From: Spirochaetaceae bacterium
GTDB taxonomy: Bacteria; Spirochaetota; Spirochaetia; Treponematales; Treponemataceae
DNA length: 7,145 nt
Assembly: GCA_031290725.1 (NCBI GenBank)
Contig: JAITMZ010000102.1
Coordinates: 1 to 7,145, forward strand
Reading direction: 5' to 3'
Shown here: positions 1 to 5,346 of the stretch, one piece after another
Layout of the letters: each line of letters starts with the position of its first letter
Position numbering within the stretch: the stretch's first letter is position 1
Notes under the pieces: generated by a model
What the model saw: only the letters and a program-made list of their open reading frames with translations
What the model was told of the DNA's origin: nothing
Database searches by the model: none
Made by a program: the position numbers and the translations under genes

Positions 1-17
1 ACGCATCTTTCAGTCCG

Positions 18-26
18 TGATATACT
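18..26 (+). promoter_or_regulatory. Candidate extended -10 promoter for the thioesterase gene
   Basis: TG at 18-19, one base, then TATACT at 21-26 forms an extended -10 element (TGnTATAAT-like). Any -35 would lie at or before the window edge and cannot be judged. A transcript starting the usual 6-7 bases downstream would begin at about base 33, which is the A of the ATG of the next gene. No Shine-Dalgarno lies between the element and that ATG, so a leaderless message is suggested. This is inference from spacing only. Confidence 0.4.
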
Positions 27-32
27 GGCTTC

Positions 33-416
33 ATGGATTGGACAACTATTTTAAAAACCGGCCTTACGGGCCAACGTACCGTGCTTGTCACCGAGGAACT
101 CACGGCAAAGCACTTGGGAAGCGGGAGCGCGGCGGTGTTCGCCACGCCCTTCATGATCGCCTTAATGGAAGGGGCCAGCATTGATACGGTGAAGCCCTTC
201 ATCCCCGACGGCTGGTCCACCGTGGGCACCAGGGTAAACGTGTCCCACCTGGCATCTACGCCCATGGGCCAGGCCGTGCGGGCGGACGCGGAACTGGTGG
301 AGATTGACCGGCGGCGCCTGGTGTTTCGGGTAACGGCGTACAATGGAACGAAGCTCATCGGGGAGGGCACCCACGAGCGTTTTATCATCGACCTGGAAAA
401 ATTCGGCAAAACATGA
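33..416 (+). CDS. FlK-like hotdog-fold acyl-CoA thioesterase
   Basis: A 127-residue protein of the single-domain hotdog thioesterase family related to fluoroacetyl-CoA thioesterase FlK, expected to hydrolyse a short acyl-CoA in the cytosol; the true substrate is unknown. Residues matching the FlK catalytic triad are visible: Thr38 (ATPFM), Glu46 (LMEGAS) and His72 (VNVSHLAST). The C-terminal family motif G-x-H-x-R is also present (His114, Arg116). Length is normal for the family. The ATG at 33 has no recognisable Shine-Dalgarno but sits just behind an extended -10 element, so the message may be leaderless. Homologues occur widely in anaerobes without fluoroacetate metabolism, so fluoroacetate detoxification should not be assumed. 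recA follows after about 85 AT-rich bases with its own promoter candidate, so this gene is probably transcribed separately. Confidence 0.85.
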   Translation: MDWTTILKTGLTGQRTVLVTEELTAKHLGSGSAAVFATPFMIALMEGASIDTVKPFIPDGWSTVGTRVNVSHLASTPMGQAVRADAELVEIDRRRLVFRVTAYNGTKLIGEGTHERFIIDLEKFGKT

Positions 417-450
417 CGTTTTTTGATTTTTTTTCACGAAAAACGAAAAA

Positions 451-477
451 GTGTGGTATTTTTTACAAAGTCCGCAC
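451..477. repeat. Interrupted inverted repeat upstream of recA (possible operator)
   Basis: The arms GTGTGG (451-456) and CCGCAC (472-477) are complementary over six positions, one of them a G-T mismatch, around a 15-base AT-rich centre. The repeat ends three bases before the TATAAT at 480-485, so it covers the spacer and -35 zone of the candidate recA promoter, where a repressor site would sit. It does not match the E. coli LexA box, the Bacillus GAAC-N4-GTTC box or the Leptospira TTTG-N5-CAAA box. It could be chance. Confidence 0.3.
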
Positions 478-479
478 TA

Positions 480-485
480 TATAAT
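480..485 (+). promoter_or_regulatory. Candidate -10 box of the recA promoter
   Basis: A perfect TATAAT hexamer lies 18 bases before the recA start. No good -35 is found 16-18 bases upstream (the segment around 457-462 reads TATTTT). Transcription from this box would start near 492, which would place the recA Shine-Dalgarno (492-496) at the extreme 5' end of the message. A second candidate, the extended -10 TGGTATTTT at 454-462, would give a longer leader. Which one is used cannot be decided from sequence. Confidence 0.45.
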
Positions 486-502
486 AAGTATAGGAGTAAT
501 AG

Positions 503-1759
503 GTGACTAAAATGACTACTGAAACAACGGCTGACGCCACGCCAAACAACATGGCGGAGAAACTGAAGGCATTGGAAGCGGTCCGGCTGCAGATTGAAAA
601 GCAGTTCGGCGCCGGCTCGCTCATGAAACTGGGGGATCACGCCATCTCTGCGGGACTGGAGGTGGTTCCCTCGGGTTCCATCCTTTTGGACGAAGCCCTG
701 GGCATCGGCGGCTATCCGCGGGGGCGCATCATCGAAATGTTCGGCCCCGAATCTTCGGGGAAGACCACCCTGGCGCTGCAGGCCATCGCCGAGGCTCAAA
801 AATTGGGGGGCGTCGCGGCTTTTATCGATGCGGAGCACGCCTTGGATCCGGTGTATGCCAAGAATCTGGGGGTGAATACCGAGGAGCTCTGGTTGTCCCA
901 GCCCGATACCGGCGAGCAGGCCCTGGAGATTGCCGAAAGACTGGTGCGATCCGGTGCGGTGGACATCATCGTGGTGGATAGCGTAGCGGCTCTGACTCCG
1001 CAAAAGGAAATCGAGGGAGATATGGGTGACGCCCAGATGGGTCTACAGGCGCGGCTCATGAGCCAGGCCCTGCGGAAACTGACGGCGATCATCAGCAAGT
1101 CCAAAACGATTCTGGTGTTCATCAACCAAATCCGCATGAAGATCGGCATCATGTTTGGCAATCCGGAAACCACCACCGGCGGCAATGCCCTGAAGTTTTA
1201 TGCGTCCATCCGCCTGGACATCCGGCGCATCGAGTCCATCGACGTGAAGGGTCAGGAGGATGCGGTGGGAAACCGTGTACGGGTGAAGGTGGTAAAAAAC
1301 AAAGTGGCCCCGCCCTTCAAAAAAGCCGAACTGGAAATCTATTTCGGCAAGGGGGTGAGTGCCACCGCAAGCCTTCTGGATGCGGCGGTAAAGTACGGCT
1401 TCATCGACAAGAAAGGTGCCTGGTATACCTCGGGTGACGAAAAGGTAGGGCAGGGCAAGGAAAACGCCATCGCCTTCCTGGAAGAAAGGCCCGATTTCGC
1501 CCGGGATCTGGAACAAAAACTTCGGGCAAAGCTTTTCCCCGGTCAAAGCCTGACGATAAAGGAAAAATCCACGGCTGCCCCCCCGGCACTTCCGGCCAAG
1601 CCCGCCGCTCCGGCTGAACCCGCACTTTCGGCCCCCACGGCCAAGCCCGCACCCCCCGTCGATCCGGCAGCAGAGAAGGATCCCACCGTGCCTGTGCCCT
1701 CCAGGGGCCTGGTCCGCAGCGTCGGCGAGAAGCTGGCTGCCGAAGCGGATCTGTTCTAG
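503..1759 (+). CDS. recA: RecA recombinase with long Pro/Ala-rich C-terminal tail
   Basis: RecA forms ATP-dependent filaments on single-stranded DNA, catalyses strand exchange and acts as co-protease in the SOS response. The 418-residue product has the full core: Walker [10 protein letters not shown] at 81-89, the catalytic Glu in DAEHALDP (Glu111, equivalent to E. coli Glu96), Walker B VVDS near 157-160, the loop 1 region [10 protein letters not shown] near 171-180, Gln209 in FINQIR (equivalent to Gln194), and loop 2 with [11 protein letters not shown] near 220-230. The GTG at 503 is chosen because AGGAG (492-496) is 6 bases away, whereas the ATG at 512 is 15 bases away. The protein is about 65 residues longer than E. 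coli RecA. The excess is a low-complexity Pro/Ala/Lys segment at about 356-400 and a short charged end, ESVGEKL-like, terminating in EADLF. The TAG stop is 15 bases before the next gene, suggesting co-transcription. Confidence 0.98.
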   Translation: MTKMTTETTADATPNNMAEKLKALEAVRLQIEKQFGAGSLMKLGDHAISAGLEVVPSGSILLDEALGIGGYPRGRIIEMFGPESSGKTTLALQAIAEAQKLGGVAAFIDAEHALDPVYAKNLGVNTEELWLSQPDTGEQALEIAERLVRSGAVDIIVVDSVAALTPQKEIEGDMGDAQMGLQARLMSQALRKLTAIISKSKTILVFINQIRMKIGIMFGNPETTTGGNALKFYASIRLDIRRIESIDVKGQEDAVGNRVRVKVVKNKVAPPFKKAELEIYFGKGVSATASLLDAAVKYGFIDKKGAWYTSGDEKVGQGKENAIAFLEERPDFARDLEQKLRAKLFPGQSLTIKEKSTAAPPALPAKPAAPAEPALSAPTAKPAPPVDPAAEKDPTVPVPSRGLVRSVGEKLAAEADLF

Positions 1760-1774
1760 CGGCAAGGTCTGTCC

Positions 1775-2182
1775 ATGTGGCGGGCAGTCCTTTTGTATCT
1801 CTGGCAGCTTCCGCAGAACCTTCTGGGGGGGGTGCTTATTCTGTGTACCGGTGCCAAAAAACGGGGCCGCCTGAAAGGCGCCGGCATCTACGCCGTCCCG
1901 GCCGGTGGGATGCGCTTCGGAGTTTCCTTGGGCATTTACATCATCCTTTCGGAGACCGATTTGGACACCCGGACAATCCGGCATGAATACGGCCATTGCC
2001 TCCAGAGCAGGCTCTTGGGGCCATTCTACCTGATCGTCGTGGGGATTCCATCGGCGGTTTTTAACAACCTGTGGGATCGGCTGTTTCACCGGAAGTGGAC
2101 AAACCAAGCCAGAAACCGCTGGTATTACAGCCGTTTCCCGGAAAAGCAGGCGGACCGGCTGGGCGGGGTGGGAAAGCGCTGA
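1775..2182 (+). CDS. Putative HExxH metalloprotein downstream of recA, function unknown
   Basis: A 135-residue protein with a zinc-metallopeptidase-type motif HEYGH at residues 70-74 (context IRHEYGHCLQSRLLGP). A later E-x-x-A-D (Glu123 to Asp127, in FPEKQADRLGG) could provide a third metal ligand. Hydrophobic stretches at about 4-24, 50-58 and 84-96 suggest membrane association; there is no cleavable signal peptide. I recall small hypothetical proteins in treponemes and Bacteroidetes with the same HExGHxxQSxxLGPxY and YY-x(4)-EKxAD pattern, but none with an established function. The ATG at 1775 has AAGGT (1764-1768) six to seven bases upstream. It lies 15 bases after recA on the same strand, so the two probably share a message; a repair role is not shown. 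The TGA stop is inside a terminator-like hairpin. Proteolytic activity is inferred from the motif alone. Confidence 0.75.
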   Translation: MWRAVLLYLWQLPQNLLGGVLILCTGAKKRGRLKGAGIYAVPAGGMRFGVSLGIYIILSETDLDTRTIRHEYGHCLQSRLLGPFYLIVVGIPSAVFNNLWDRLFHRKWTNQARNRWYYSRFPEKQADRLGGVGKR

Positions 2183-2203
2183 TTAGCCTCAAGTTAATCA
2201 GCG
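2177..2203. terminator. Convergent hairpin between the HExxH gene and the BASS gene
   Basis: CGCTGATTA (2177-2185) and TAATCAGCG (2195-2203) form a perfect 9-bp stem with a 9-base loop. The left arm contains the TGA stop of the upstream gene and the right arm ends five bases before the stop of the minus-strand transporter gene. This is where a shared bidirectional terminator is expected. There is no T-run on the plus strand; reading the minus strand, the stem is followed by only a short T-rich stretch (cTTTCCC). It may work weakly, with Rho, or as a 3' end stabiliser. Confidence 0.55.
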
Positions 2204-2208
2204 TGTCC

Positions 2209-3225
2209 CTAACGGAAGCGCCGCACAGGGTCTGGGCAGGCGTTTACAGTGGGCGCGGTCCTTCGGAACAAGAGATACCCCGACAGTGCCGCGATCCCCT
2301 GCTGGAGTAAAATCCCGGTGATCACCGGGATGCTGGATTCCGGGGGAAAAAACTTGATCACCAGCACCAGCGACGCACTGATGTTCCGCATACCACAAGT
2401 GTAGGTCATGGTCACCTGCATTGCCCGGTCTGCCTTCAGAAACACCCGGGAAATCACATAGCCCATCATAAAGCCCAGAAAACACACGCAGACGCTCATC
2501 AGCACGATGGGCAGTACCGCCGGGGACAGGGTAATCCGCGACGCCGCTTGGGCGCTGTTGATGGACACCATCAGCACCAGGAACACCTTGGAGAAGGGTT
2601 TGGCGATGGGTACCACGAAGATCTTCGCACGATTCCGGGACCCCTGATTTGCCACCACCCCCATCACCATGGGAATGGCCACCGAATAGGCGATGGATAG
2701 TATCATGCCCCGGGTATCAAGTACCACAGCGGTGTGGGCCAAGAGGCGTACCGTGGCCGGCGTCACCACCGGGGCGATGACCGAGTCGATCAGGATCACC
2801 GTGAGCACAATCGCGTCTATGCCGCCGAAAATAGACGACCAGATGTAACAGGACACGGCGATGGGGATGGACATGAGCAGTACATAGCCGGACACCACGT
2901 CGGGCCGGGACGGGAAGCACAGCTGCGCCAGGAATGCCGTGAGCAGGGGGTTCACCACGTGGGCGCACAGCAAAATCAGGGCGATAATATGTATCTTCCC
3001 TAGGGCCTTCCGAAAATCTGTGAGGGTGAGCCCCAGGGCGCCCACCAGGGTAATGTAGGCAAAAAGCCAGGTGACCAGGGGCTTGAGGGGCGCGATGTGC
3101 CGGGAAAATAAAAAGCCCATAAGGACACCCGCCGGCGGAATAATGGCCATGGCTTTGTCCAACGCCTTGTTCATCCGGTCAAAGAAGCGGTACACCGGTT
3201 TTTCGTGGGGGTTATGGATTTGCAT
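2209..3225 (-). CDS. BASS-family (bile acid:sodium symporter-like) transporter
   Basis: A polytopic inner-membrane protein of about 338 residues resembling the bile acid:sodium symporter superfamily, secondary carriers that use the sodium gradient to import organic anions. From the ATG used here, hydrophobic helices begin at about residue 26 and continue with roughly nine to ten segments. Family-like landmarks are HVVNPLL near 89-95, IPIAVSCYIWSS followed by GGIDAI, a helix ending in IAPVVTP, and TYTCGMRNISASL near the C terminus, matching the family's conserved GM-R/Q-N signature. The substrate cannot be assigned. The start is uncertain: the frame stays open to a GTG at 3313-3315, but that codon lacks a Shine-Dalgarno, abuts the lspA Shine-Dalgarno, and would make an AT-rich intergenic stretch coding. 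The ATG at 3225 has AGGG only two bases away; the ATG at 3174 is another option. Divergent from lspA and convergent with the HExxH gene, so transcribed alone. Confidence 0.85.
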   Translation of the reverse strand: MQIHNPHEKPVYRFFDRMNKALDKAMAIIPPAGVLMGFLFSRHIAPLKPLVTWLFAYITLVGALGLTLTDFRKALGKIHIIALILLCAHVVNPLLTAFLAQLCFPSRPDVVSGYVLLMSIPIAVSCYIWSSIFGGIDAIVLTVILIDSVIAPVVTPATVRLLAHTAVVLDTRGMILSIAYSVAIPMVMGVVANQGSRNRAKIFVVPIAKPFSKVFLVLMVSINSAQAASRITLSPAVLPIVLMSVCVCFLGFMMGYVISRVFLKADRAMQVTMTYTCGMRNISASLVLVIKFFPPESSIPVITGILLQQGIAALSGYLLFRRTAPTVNACPDPVRRFR

Positions 3226-3238
3226 TACCCTGAGGGTA
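3226..3238. repeat. 13-bp palindrome abutting the BASS gene start
   Basis: TACCCTGAGGGTA is a perfect palindrome apart from its central base, placed immediately upstream of the preferred ATG (3225, minus strand) and containing the only AGGG that could serve as its Shine-Dalgarno. It may be an operator or a small hairpin that hides the ribosome site. It lies in the 105-base divergent gap between the transporter and lspA, where both promoters must lie; I could not place either promoter with confidence. Confidence 0.35.
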
Positions 3239-3330
3239 CACAAAAAACAAACAAAAGTCAATACGGCAATACGCCAAAATAACTCTAACCTTTTACCCCG
3301 ATTCTGCCGATACACTAGGTGGATACATCT

Positions 3331-3930
3331 ATGGTAATTTACAATGCGGCGGTAAAGTCAAACAGGGACAAAATTCTCACAAAATGCACCCCGTTTATTC
3401 TTACGGCCATACTGATCGCATTGGATCAACTGATCAAATTTTTGGTAATCATGACCATACCTCCCTACCATGTGGGGGTCAGCTTGTTCAACGATTTTTT
3501 CCGCATAATCCACATGTATAATCCCGGCATCGCCTTCAGCCTGGGAAGCAACCTCCCTCTGATGGTGCGAAGCATCATGTTTGCGGTGATTCCCCTGATT
3601 ATCATTATCCTGGTGACGGTCACCTATTTTTTGAACGACAGTTTTTCCCCTCCCCAGCAGTGGGCTATCGCCGGGGTTATCGGCGGCGGATTGAGCAACC
3701 TGATCGACCGCTTTTTCCGCCAGGAAGGGGTGATTGATTTTATCGACGTCAAATTTTTCGGCATCTTCGGGTTTGACCGCTGGCCCACTTTCAATATTGC
3801 CGACATGTCCGTACTGATCTGCGCGGGTATTTTTATGATTACCTTGATACTCCCCGCCCCACGAACCGCTCTGATGAAAAAAAATCTCGAATTTTCGCGC
3901 GAACCACTAGACACAATTCAAAAAATATGA
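3331..3930 (+). CDS. lspA: Lipoprotein signal peptidase (signal peptidase II)
   Basis: LspA is the inner-membrane aspartyl peptidase that removes signal peptides from diacylglyceryl-modified prolipoproteins, following Lgt. The 199-residue product shows the family blocks in order: the first membrane helix with DQLIK (Asp32), the MYNPGIAFSL block (62-71), GGGLSNLIDR (118-127), GVIDFIDV with catalytic Asp136, and FNIADMSV with catalytic Asp158. Four hydrophobic segments fit the known topology. It is somewhat longer than E. coli LspA because of a charged C-terminal extension after the last helix. The ATG at 3331 is preferred because AGGTGG (3317-3322) lies 8 bases before it; the in-frame GTG at 3319 overlaps that site. 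No terminator is seen before the infC leader, so some read-through into infC is possible. Spirochaetes rely heavily on lipoproteins, which fits. Confidence 0.96.
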   Translation: MVIYNAAVKSNRDKILTKCTPFILTAILIALDQLIKFLVIMTIPPYHVGVSLFNDFFRIIHMYNPGIAFSLGSNLPLMVRSIMFAVIPLIIIILVTVTYFLNDSFSPPQQWAIAGVIGGGLSNLIDRFFRQEGVIDFIDVKFFGIFGFDRWPTFNIADMSVLICAGIFMITLILPAPRTALMKKNLEFSREPLDTIQKI

Positions 3931-3936
3931 TATACT

Positions 3937-3957
3937 TATAATCAGCTTTTTTATAAT
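3937..3957 (+). promoter_or_regulatory. Two TATAAT boxes: candidate promoter region of infC-rpmI-rplT
   Basis: Perfect TATAAT hexamers occur at 3937-3942 and 3952-3957 in a strongly AT-rich stretch just after the lspA stop. -35 matches are weak for both; for the second, ATGATA at 3927-3932 (four of six) is at a 19-base spacing. Transcription from the second box would start near 3964, ten bases before the leader hairpin, giving a leader of about 95 bases ahead of infC. Confidence 0.45.
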
Positions 3958-3973
3958 GTGTTTTAGGAAGCAC

Positions 3974-4013
3974 TGGTTTATCCTAACAGGGGTATCGCTC
4001 CTAGGGTAAATCA
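3974..4013 (+). promoter_or_regulatory. infC leader hairpin, candidate cis-regulatory RNA element
   Basis: Bases 3974-3985 pair with 4002-4013 over 12 consecutive positions, two of them G-U. After a 3-base bulge (ACA, 3986-3988) the stem continues with GGGG (3989-3992) against CTCC (3998-4001), closed by a 5-base loop. No T-run follows, so it is not a terminator. Its right arm includes CTCCTA (3998-4003), which is the exact complement of TAGGAG (4047-4052) at the infC ribosome site, so hairpin formation and Shine-Dalgarno masking exclude each other. A second, weaker hairpin (4022-4028 with 4040-4047, one bulged base) ends directly at the Shine-Dalgarno. This operon is autoregulated by L20 or IF3 through leader RNA in other bacteria; which ligand acts here is unknown. 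Confidence 0.5.
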
Positions 4014-4057
4014 ATGTTGCCATACTTAATAGACCCGGGTAATGTATAGGAGGGTAT

Positions 4058-4579
4058 TTGGCTGAAACAAAGGGCTTGCGAATTAATGAACAAATTCGTG
4101 TGCGAGAAGTAAGATTGATTGATGCCGAGGGCGAGCAAAGGGGAATCGTCGCCACCGCTGAAGCGTTGCGGCTTGCCAGAGAACTGGAACTGGATTTGGT
4201 CGAGATAGCTCCCCAGGCGGTTCCTCCGGTGTGTAAAATTCTCGATTTCGGCAAGTACCGTTTCGACTTGGAAAAGAAGCTTCGGGATTCCAAGAAAAAA
4301 CAGAAGGTGACCAAACTCAAGGAAATCCGTATGCAGCCCAAAATCGGCACCGGTGACCTTGACTTTAAGGCCAAGCACGTGGAAGAGTTTTTGAATGAAG
4401 GCAACAAGGTAAAGGTGACTATCCGGTTTCGCGGTCGGGAGCTCGCCCACACAGAGCTGGGGCTGGATGTTCTGAACGAGGTTTTGAAAAGAATTGAAGG
4501 CGAATATGTCGTGGAAAAATCCGCTGCCATGGAAGGCCGGTTTATGTCCATGACATTGAACCCGAAATCAAAAAAATAG
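4058..4579 (+). CDS. infC: Translation initiation factor IF-3
   Basis: IF-3 binds the 30S subunit, prevents premature 50S joining and checks start-codon and initiator-tRNA pairing. The 173-residue product is of normal length: N-domain about 1-72 with [15 protein letters not shown] at the start and [14 protein letters not shown] near 56-69, a lysine-rich linker about 73-86, and a C-domain from [17 protein letters not shown] onward ending in NPKSKK. The start is a TTG behind a full AGGAGG at 4048-4053, with four bases between them; no in-frame ATG or GTG is near. Non-standard starts are a known hallmark of infC (AUU in E. coli), because IF-3 itself discriminates against them and so limits its own synthesis. 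It is the first gene of the infC-rpmI-rplT operon, with rpmI 14 bases downstream. Confidence 0.97.
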   Translation: MAETKGLRINEQIRVREVRLIDAEGEQRGIVATAEALRLARELELDLVEIAPQAVPPVCKILDFGKYRFDLEKKLRDSKKKQKVTKLKEIRMQPKIGTGDLDFKAKHVEEFLNEGNKVKVTIRFRGRELAHTELGLDVLNEVLKRIEGEYVVEKSAAMEGRFMSMTLNPKSKK

Positions 4580-4593
4580 ATGAGGTTATGGCA

Positions 4594-4794
4594 ATGCCAA
4601 AAATGAAGTCAAAACGGGCCGCGGTGAAGCGATTTTCGCTCACCGGAAGCGGCAAGGTGAAGTACAAGAAGATGAATTTGCGTCATATTTTGACAAAAAA
4701 GTCGCCCAAGCGGAAGCGTCATCTTCGGGGATCAGGAATTCTGAGCGAGGCCGATGCGGCAAAGGTCAGAAAGCAATTATTGCCCTACGGTTAA
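4594..4794 (+). CDS. rpmI: 50S ribosomal protein L35
   Basis: A 66-residue, very basic protein with the characteristic L35 beginning [14 protein letters not shown] and the core [17 protein letters not shown]; it is a structural component of the large subunit. The ATG at 4594 is chosen over the in-frame ATG at 4588: GAGG (4582-4585) is 8 bases before 4594 but only 2 before 4588, and the L35 family begins with MPKMK. Second gene of the infC operon; rplT follows after 15 bases with its own ribosome site. Length is normal. Confidence 0.97.
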   Translation: MPKMKSKRAAVKRFSLTGSGKVKYKKMNLRHILTKKSPKRKRHLRGSGILSEADAAKVRKQLLPYG

Positions 4795-4809
4795 ATAGAG
4801 GAGACAACC

Positions 4810-5163
4810 ATGTCAAGAGCAGTTGATGGTTCTAAACGGAAGAATCGGCGAATAAAAATCCTGAAGCTGGCAAAAGGCTTCCGGGGCCGCCGGGGGACAA
4901 ACTTTAAGGCCGCTAAGGATGCGGTGACCCAGGCGCTGTCAGACGCGTATGTGGGCAGGCGGGACAAAAAAGGAACCATGCGTTCCCTGTGGATAGTCCG
5001 GCTCAATGCGGCGGTGCGTACGGAAGGCCTGTCGTACTCGCGTTTTATCGATGGGCTTACCAAGGCAGGGGTGTTGATCAACCGCAAGTCCCTATCCAAT
5101 ATGGCGATTGAAGATCCGGCGGCCTTCAGGCAGGTGCTGGCTGCGGTAAAAGCCGCGTTGTAA
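4810..5163 (+). CDS. rplT: 50S ribosomal protein L20
   Basis: L20 is a primary 23S rRNA-binding protein needed early in 50S assembly and, in E. coli and Bacillus, the autorepressor of this operon through an mRNA mimic of its rRNA site. The 117-residue product is full length, with a long basic N-terminal helix (SRAVDGSKRKNRRIKILKLA) followed by KGFRGRRGTNFKAAKDAV, and the globular part RRDKKGTMRSLWIVRLNAAVR and SYSRFIDGL. The ATG at 4810 has GGAG (4800-4803) six bases upstream. It is the last protein gene of the operon; behind it comes a 220-base structured non-coding gap. Confidence 0.98.
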   Translation: MSRAVDGSKRKNRRIKILKLAKGFRGRRGTNFKAAKDAVTQALSDAYVGRRDKKGTMRSLWIVRLNAAVRTEGLSYSRFIDGLTKAGVLINRKSLSNMAIEDPAAFRQVLAAVKAAL

Positions 5164-5204
5164 GTCTGGGGCTTACCGCAAAATTGCGGGGGTTAAAAAT
5201 GTAA

Positions 5205-5337
5205 TTGCGTATGTAATTATCGCATTCGCGGTATGCAAACGCAAAGCGCCGCAAAAAATTTGATCGAGTTCTCGCGGCGCTCGGCACTAATATCTCTTGG
5301 GAGCGGTGCTCCTGGCAGGATAAATCAGTGTTTTTTT
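5205..5337 (+). ncRNA. Candidate structured non-coding RNA or structured rplT 3' UTR
   Basis: Three stem-loops follow one another with almost no spacer, ending in a T-run. First, TTGCGT (5205-5210) with ACGCAA (5239-5244), or alternatively 5205-5212 with 5231-5238 including two G-U pairs. Second, starting at the very next base, AGCGCCGC (5245-5252) with GCGGCGCT (5274-5281) around a 21-base loop. Third, the long terminator hairpin 5285-5330 plus seven T. There is no convincing reading frame. A preceding small hairpin, CCGCA/TGCGG at 5176-5188, belongs to the rplT 3' end. The ends do not pair with each other, and I do not recognise 6S, SRP, RNase P or tmRNA. No clear promoter is visible, so it may be a processed 3' UTR of the ribosomal operon rather than an independent gene. 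Confidence 0.35.
5285..5337 (+). terminator. Intrinsic terminator after rplT / candidate ncRNA
   Basis: CACT (5285-5288) pairs with AGTG (5327-5330). After a small internal loop, TATC (5291-5294) pairs with GATA (5319-5322), then CT with AG, and GGAGC (5300-5304) pairs with GCTCC (5308-5312) around the loop GGT, with a flanking G-U pair at 5299 and 5313. Seven T residues (5331-5337) follow the stem at once, as in a Rho-independent terminator. It should end the infC-rpmI-rplT message or the candidate RNA. GCAC (5284-5287) could instead pair with GTGC (5306-5309), a competing fold. Confidence 0.7.
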
Positions 5338-5346
5338 GAACAATAA

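Noticed and set aside
417..445. T-rich inverted repeat after the thioesterase stop (CGTTTTT with AAAAACG) as a terminator
   Set aside because: The stem would be nearly all A-T with a 15-base loop, and the T-run lies inside it rather than after it.
1043..2107. A 354-codon open frame on the minus strand across recA and the HExxH gene
   Set aside because: It lies opposite two genes with clear family motifs, and its Pro/Gly/His/Arg-rich composition is that of an antisense shadow in GC-rich DNA.
3313..3321. Upstream GTG starts for the BASS gene (3313-3315, minus) and lspA (3319-3321, plus)
   Set aside because: The BASS GTG has no Shine-Dalgarno and would leave no divergent promoter space; the lspA GTG overlaps the AGGTGG that fits the ATG at 3331.
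3907..4551. A 214-codon minus-strand open frame across infC
   Set aside because: Opposite infC, serine-rich shadow composition, no recognisable motif; it also crosses the infC promoter and leader.
4588..4590. Earlier in-frame ATG for rpmI
   Set aside because: Only two bases from GAGG; the ATG at 4594 has correct spacing and gives the conserved MPKMK start.
5164..5340. 6S RNA, tmRNA, SRP RNA or RNase P RNA in the rplT-zapB gap
   Set aside because: No pairing between the ends as in 6S or tmRNA, and no recognisable SRP-RNA or RNase P core motifs; kept only as an unassigned structured RNA candidate.
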